DNA of 56,159 nucleotides, from positions 1 to 56,159 of the forward strand of contig NZ_VOSS01000094.1 in the NCBI RefSeq assembly GCF_007997035.1. The letters are read 5' to 3'. The notes beneath the pieces were generated by a model that saw only the letters and a list, made by a program, of their open reading frames with translations, was not told the DNA's origin and made no database searches. Source of the stretch: Ralstonia sp. TCR112 (GTDB taxonomy: Bacteria > Pseudomonadota > Gammaproteobacteria > Burkholderiales > Burkholderiaceae). Made by a program: the position numbers and the translations under genes. Of this stretch, positions 56,021 to 56,159 are shown piece by piece (within the stretch, counting starts at the first letter, position 1; every line of letters begins with the position of its first letter).

Positions 56021-56159
56021 ATGCAATGGCGTAAATGGTTGGTCGTGCTCGCTTGCGCACCGATGGTGACAGCGTGCGGAGGCGGCGGTGATGATTCGCC
56101 CGCTCCGGTGATCCAGCGCCTGTGTCCGCAGGCCATCGACTACAACACCGTCTTCACTG
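56021..56159 (+). CDS. DUF2957-like lipoprotein, 5' part (tandem paralogue)
   Basis: The first 46 codons of a gene that runs off the window. MQWRKWLVVLACAPMVTAC is a lipoprotein signal with Cys19 in VTAC. After a short linker LCPQAIDYNTVFT matches LCPAALDYTTTYT of the preceding protein, so the two are paralogues in tandem. GGAGGAAACGCAA precedes the ATG, a stronger Shine-Dalgarno than average here. No terminator is seen between the two genes, so they may share a transcript. Confidence 0.82.
   Translation, partial: MQWRKWLVVLACAPMVTACGGGGDDSPAPVIQRLCPQAIDYNTVFT

Overview
The window reads as chromosome of a Ralstonia-type betaproteobacterium (Burkholderiales). The DNA is GC-rich. The yqeY-dnaG-rpoD block carries the long Lys/Ala/Thr-rich RpoD N-terminus usual in this order, infA is a stand-alone TTG-start copy, and DUF2957-like and BPSS1780-type proteins are present. 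I could not run searches, so the genus is inferred from remembered protein families. I see no insertion sequence with a transposase, no prophage and no CRISPR array.

Layout. 1-3694: the tail of an amino-acid ABC binding protein faces a gltIJKL-type polar amino-acid importer on the minus strand. 4063-4641: an unknown secreted protein. 4732-18105: an aromatic-acid island. It holds an IclR regulator (pcaR-like) divergent from pcaIJFBDC, then a branched-chain-type ABC transporter (two permeases and two ATPases, with its binding protein convergent), then a LysR regulator divergent from pobA. PobA makes protocatechuate from 4-hydroxybenzoate; PcaB, C, D, IJ and F take the ring-cleavage product to succinyl-CoA and acetyl-CoA. 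The ring-cleaving dioxygenase pcaGH is not in the window. The same tandem operator (GTTC-N7-GAAC, 19-bp repeat) lies before pcaI and before the ABC binding protein, which ties the transporter to the pathway.

18083-21821: a GH114-like lipoprotein, a small unknown protein, infA behind a structured leader, and a secreted GH-A-like protein behind a long leader. 21953-46833: mostly housekeeping genes (galU, valS, uvrD, thrB, a LOG protein, polA, ndh, sseA, xseB-ispA-dxs, folE2, tsaD), mixed with a Tat-exported dienelactone-hydrolase-like protein, a ZIP metal transporter, an EamA exporter and a Rieske oxygenase. 46930-53592: a BaiN-like flavoprotein, then yqeY-dnaG-rpoD and a tRNA with anticodon CAU and a long variable arm. 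53593-54332: a relatively AT-rich non-coding stretch with palindromes. 54333-end: two tandem DUF2957-like lipoproteins, the second cut by the window edge.

Four genes (pcaF, the aromatic-island ABC binding protein, an EamA exporter and dxs) each carry a one-base frameshift in a G/C-rich run. Since dxs is normally essential, consensus sequencing errors are the simplest explanation, but this cannot be settled from the sequence alone. The most unusual items are the class II-type CAU tRNA, the shared pca/ABC operator, the two structured leaders at 19817-20136 and 20499-20825, and a 79-bp inverted-repeat element at 41203-41281.
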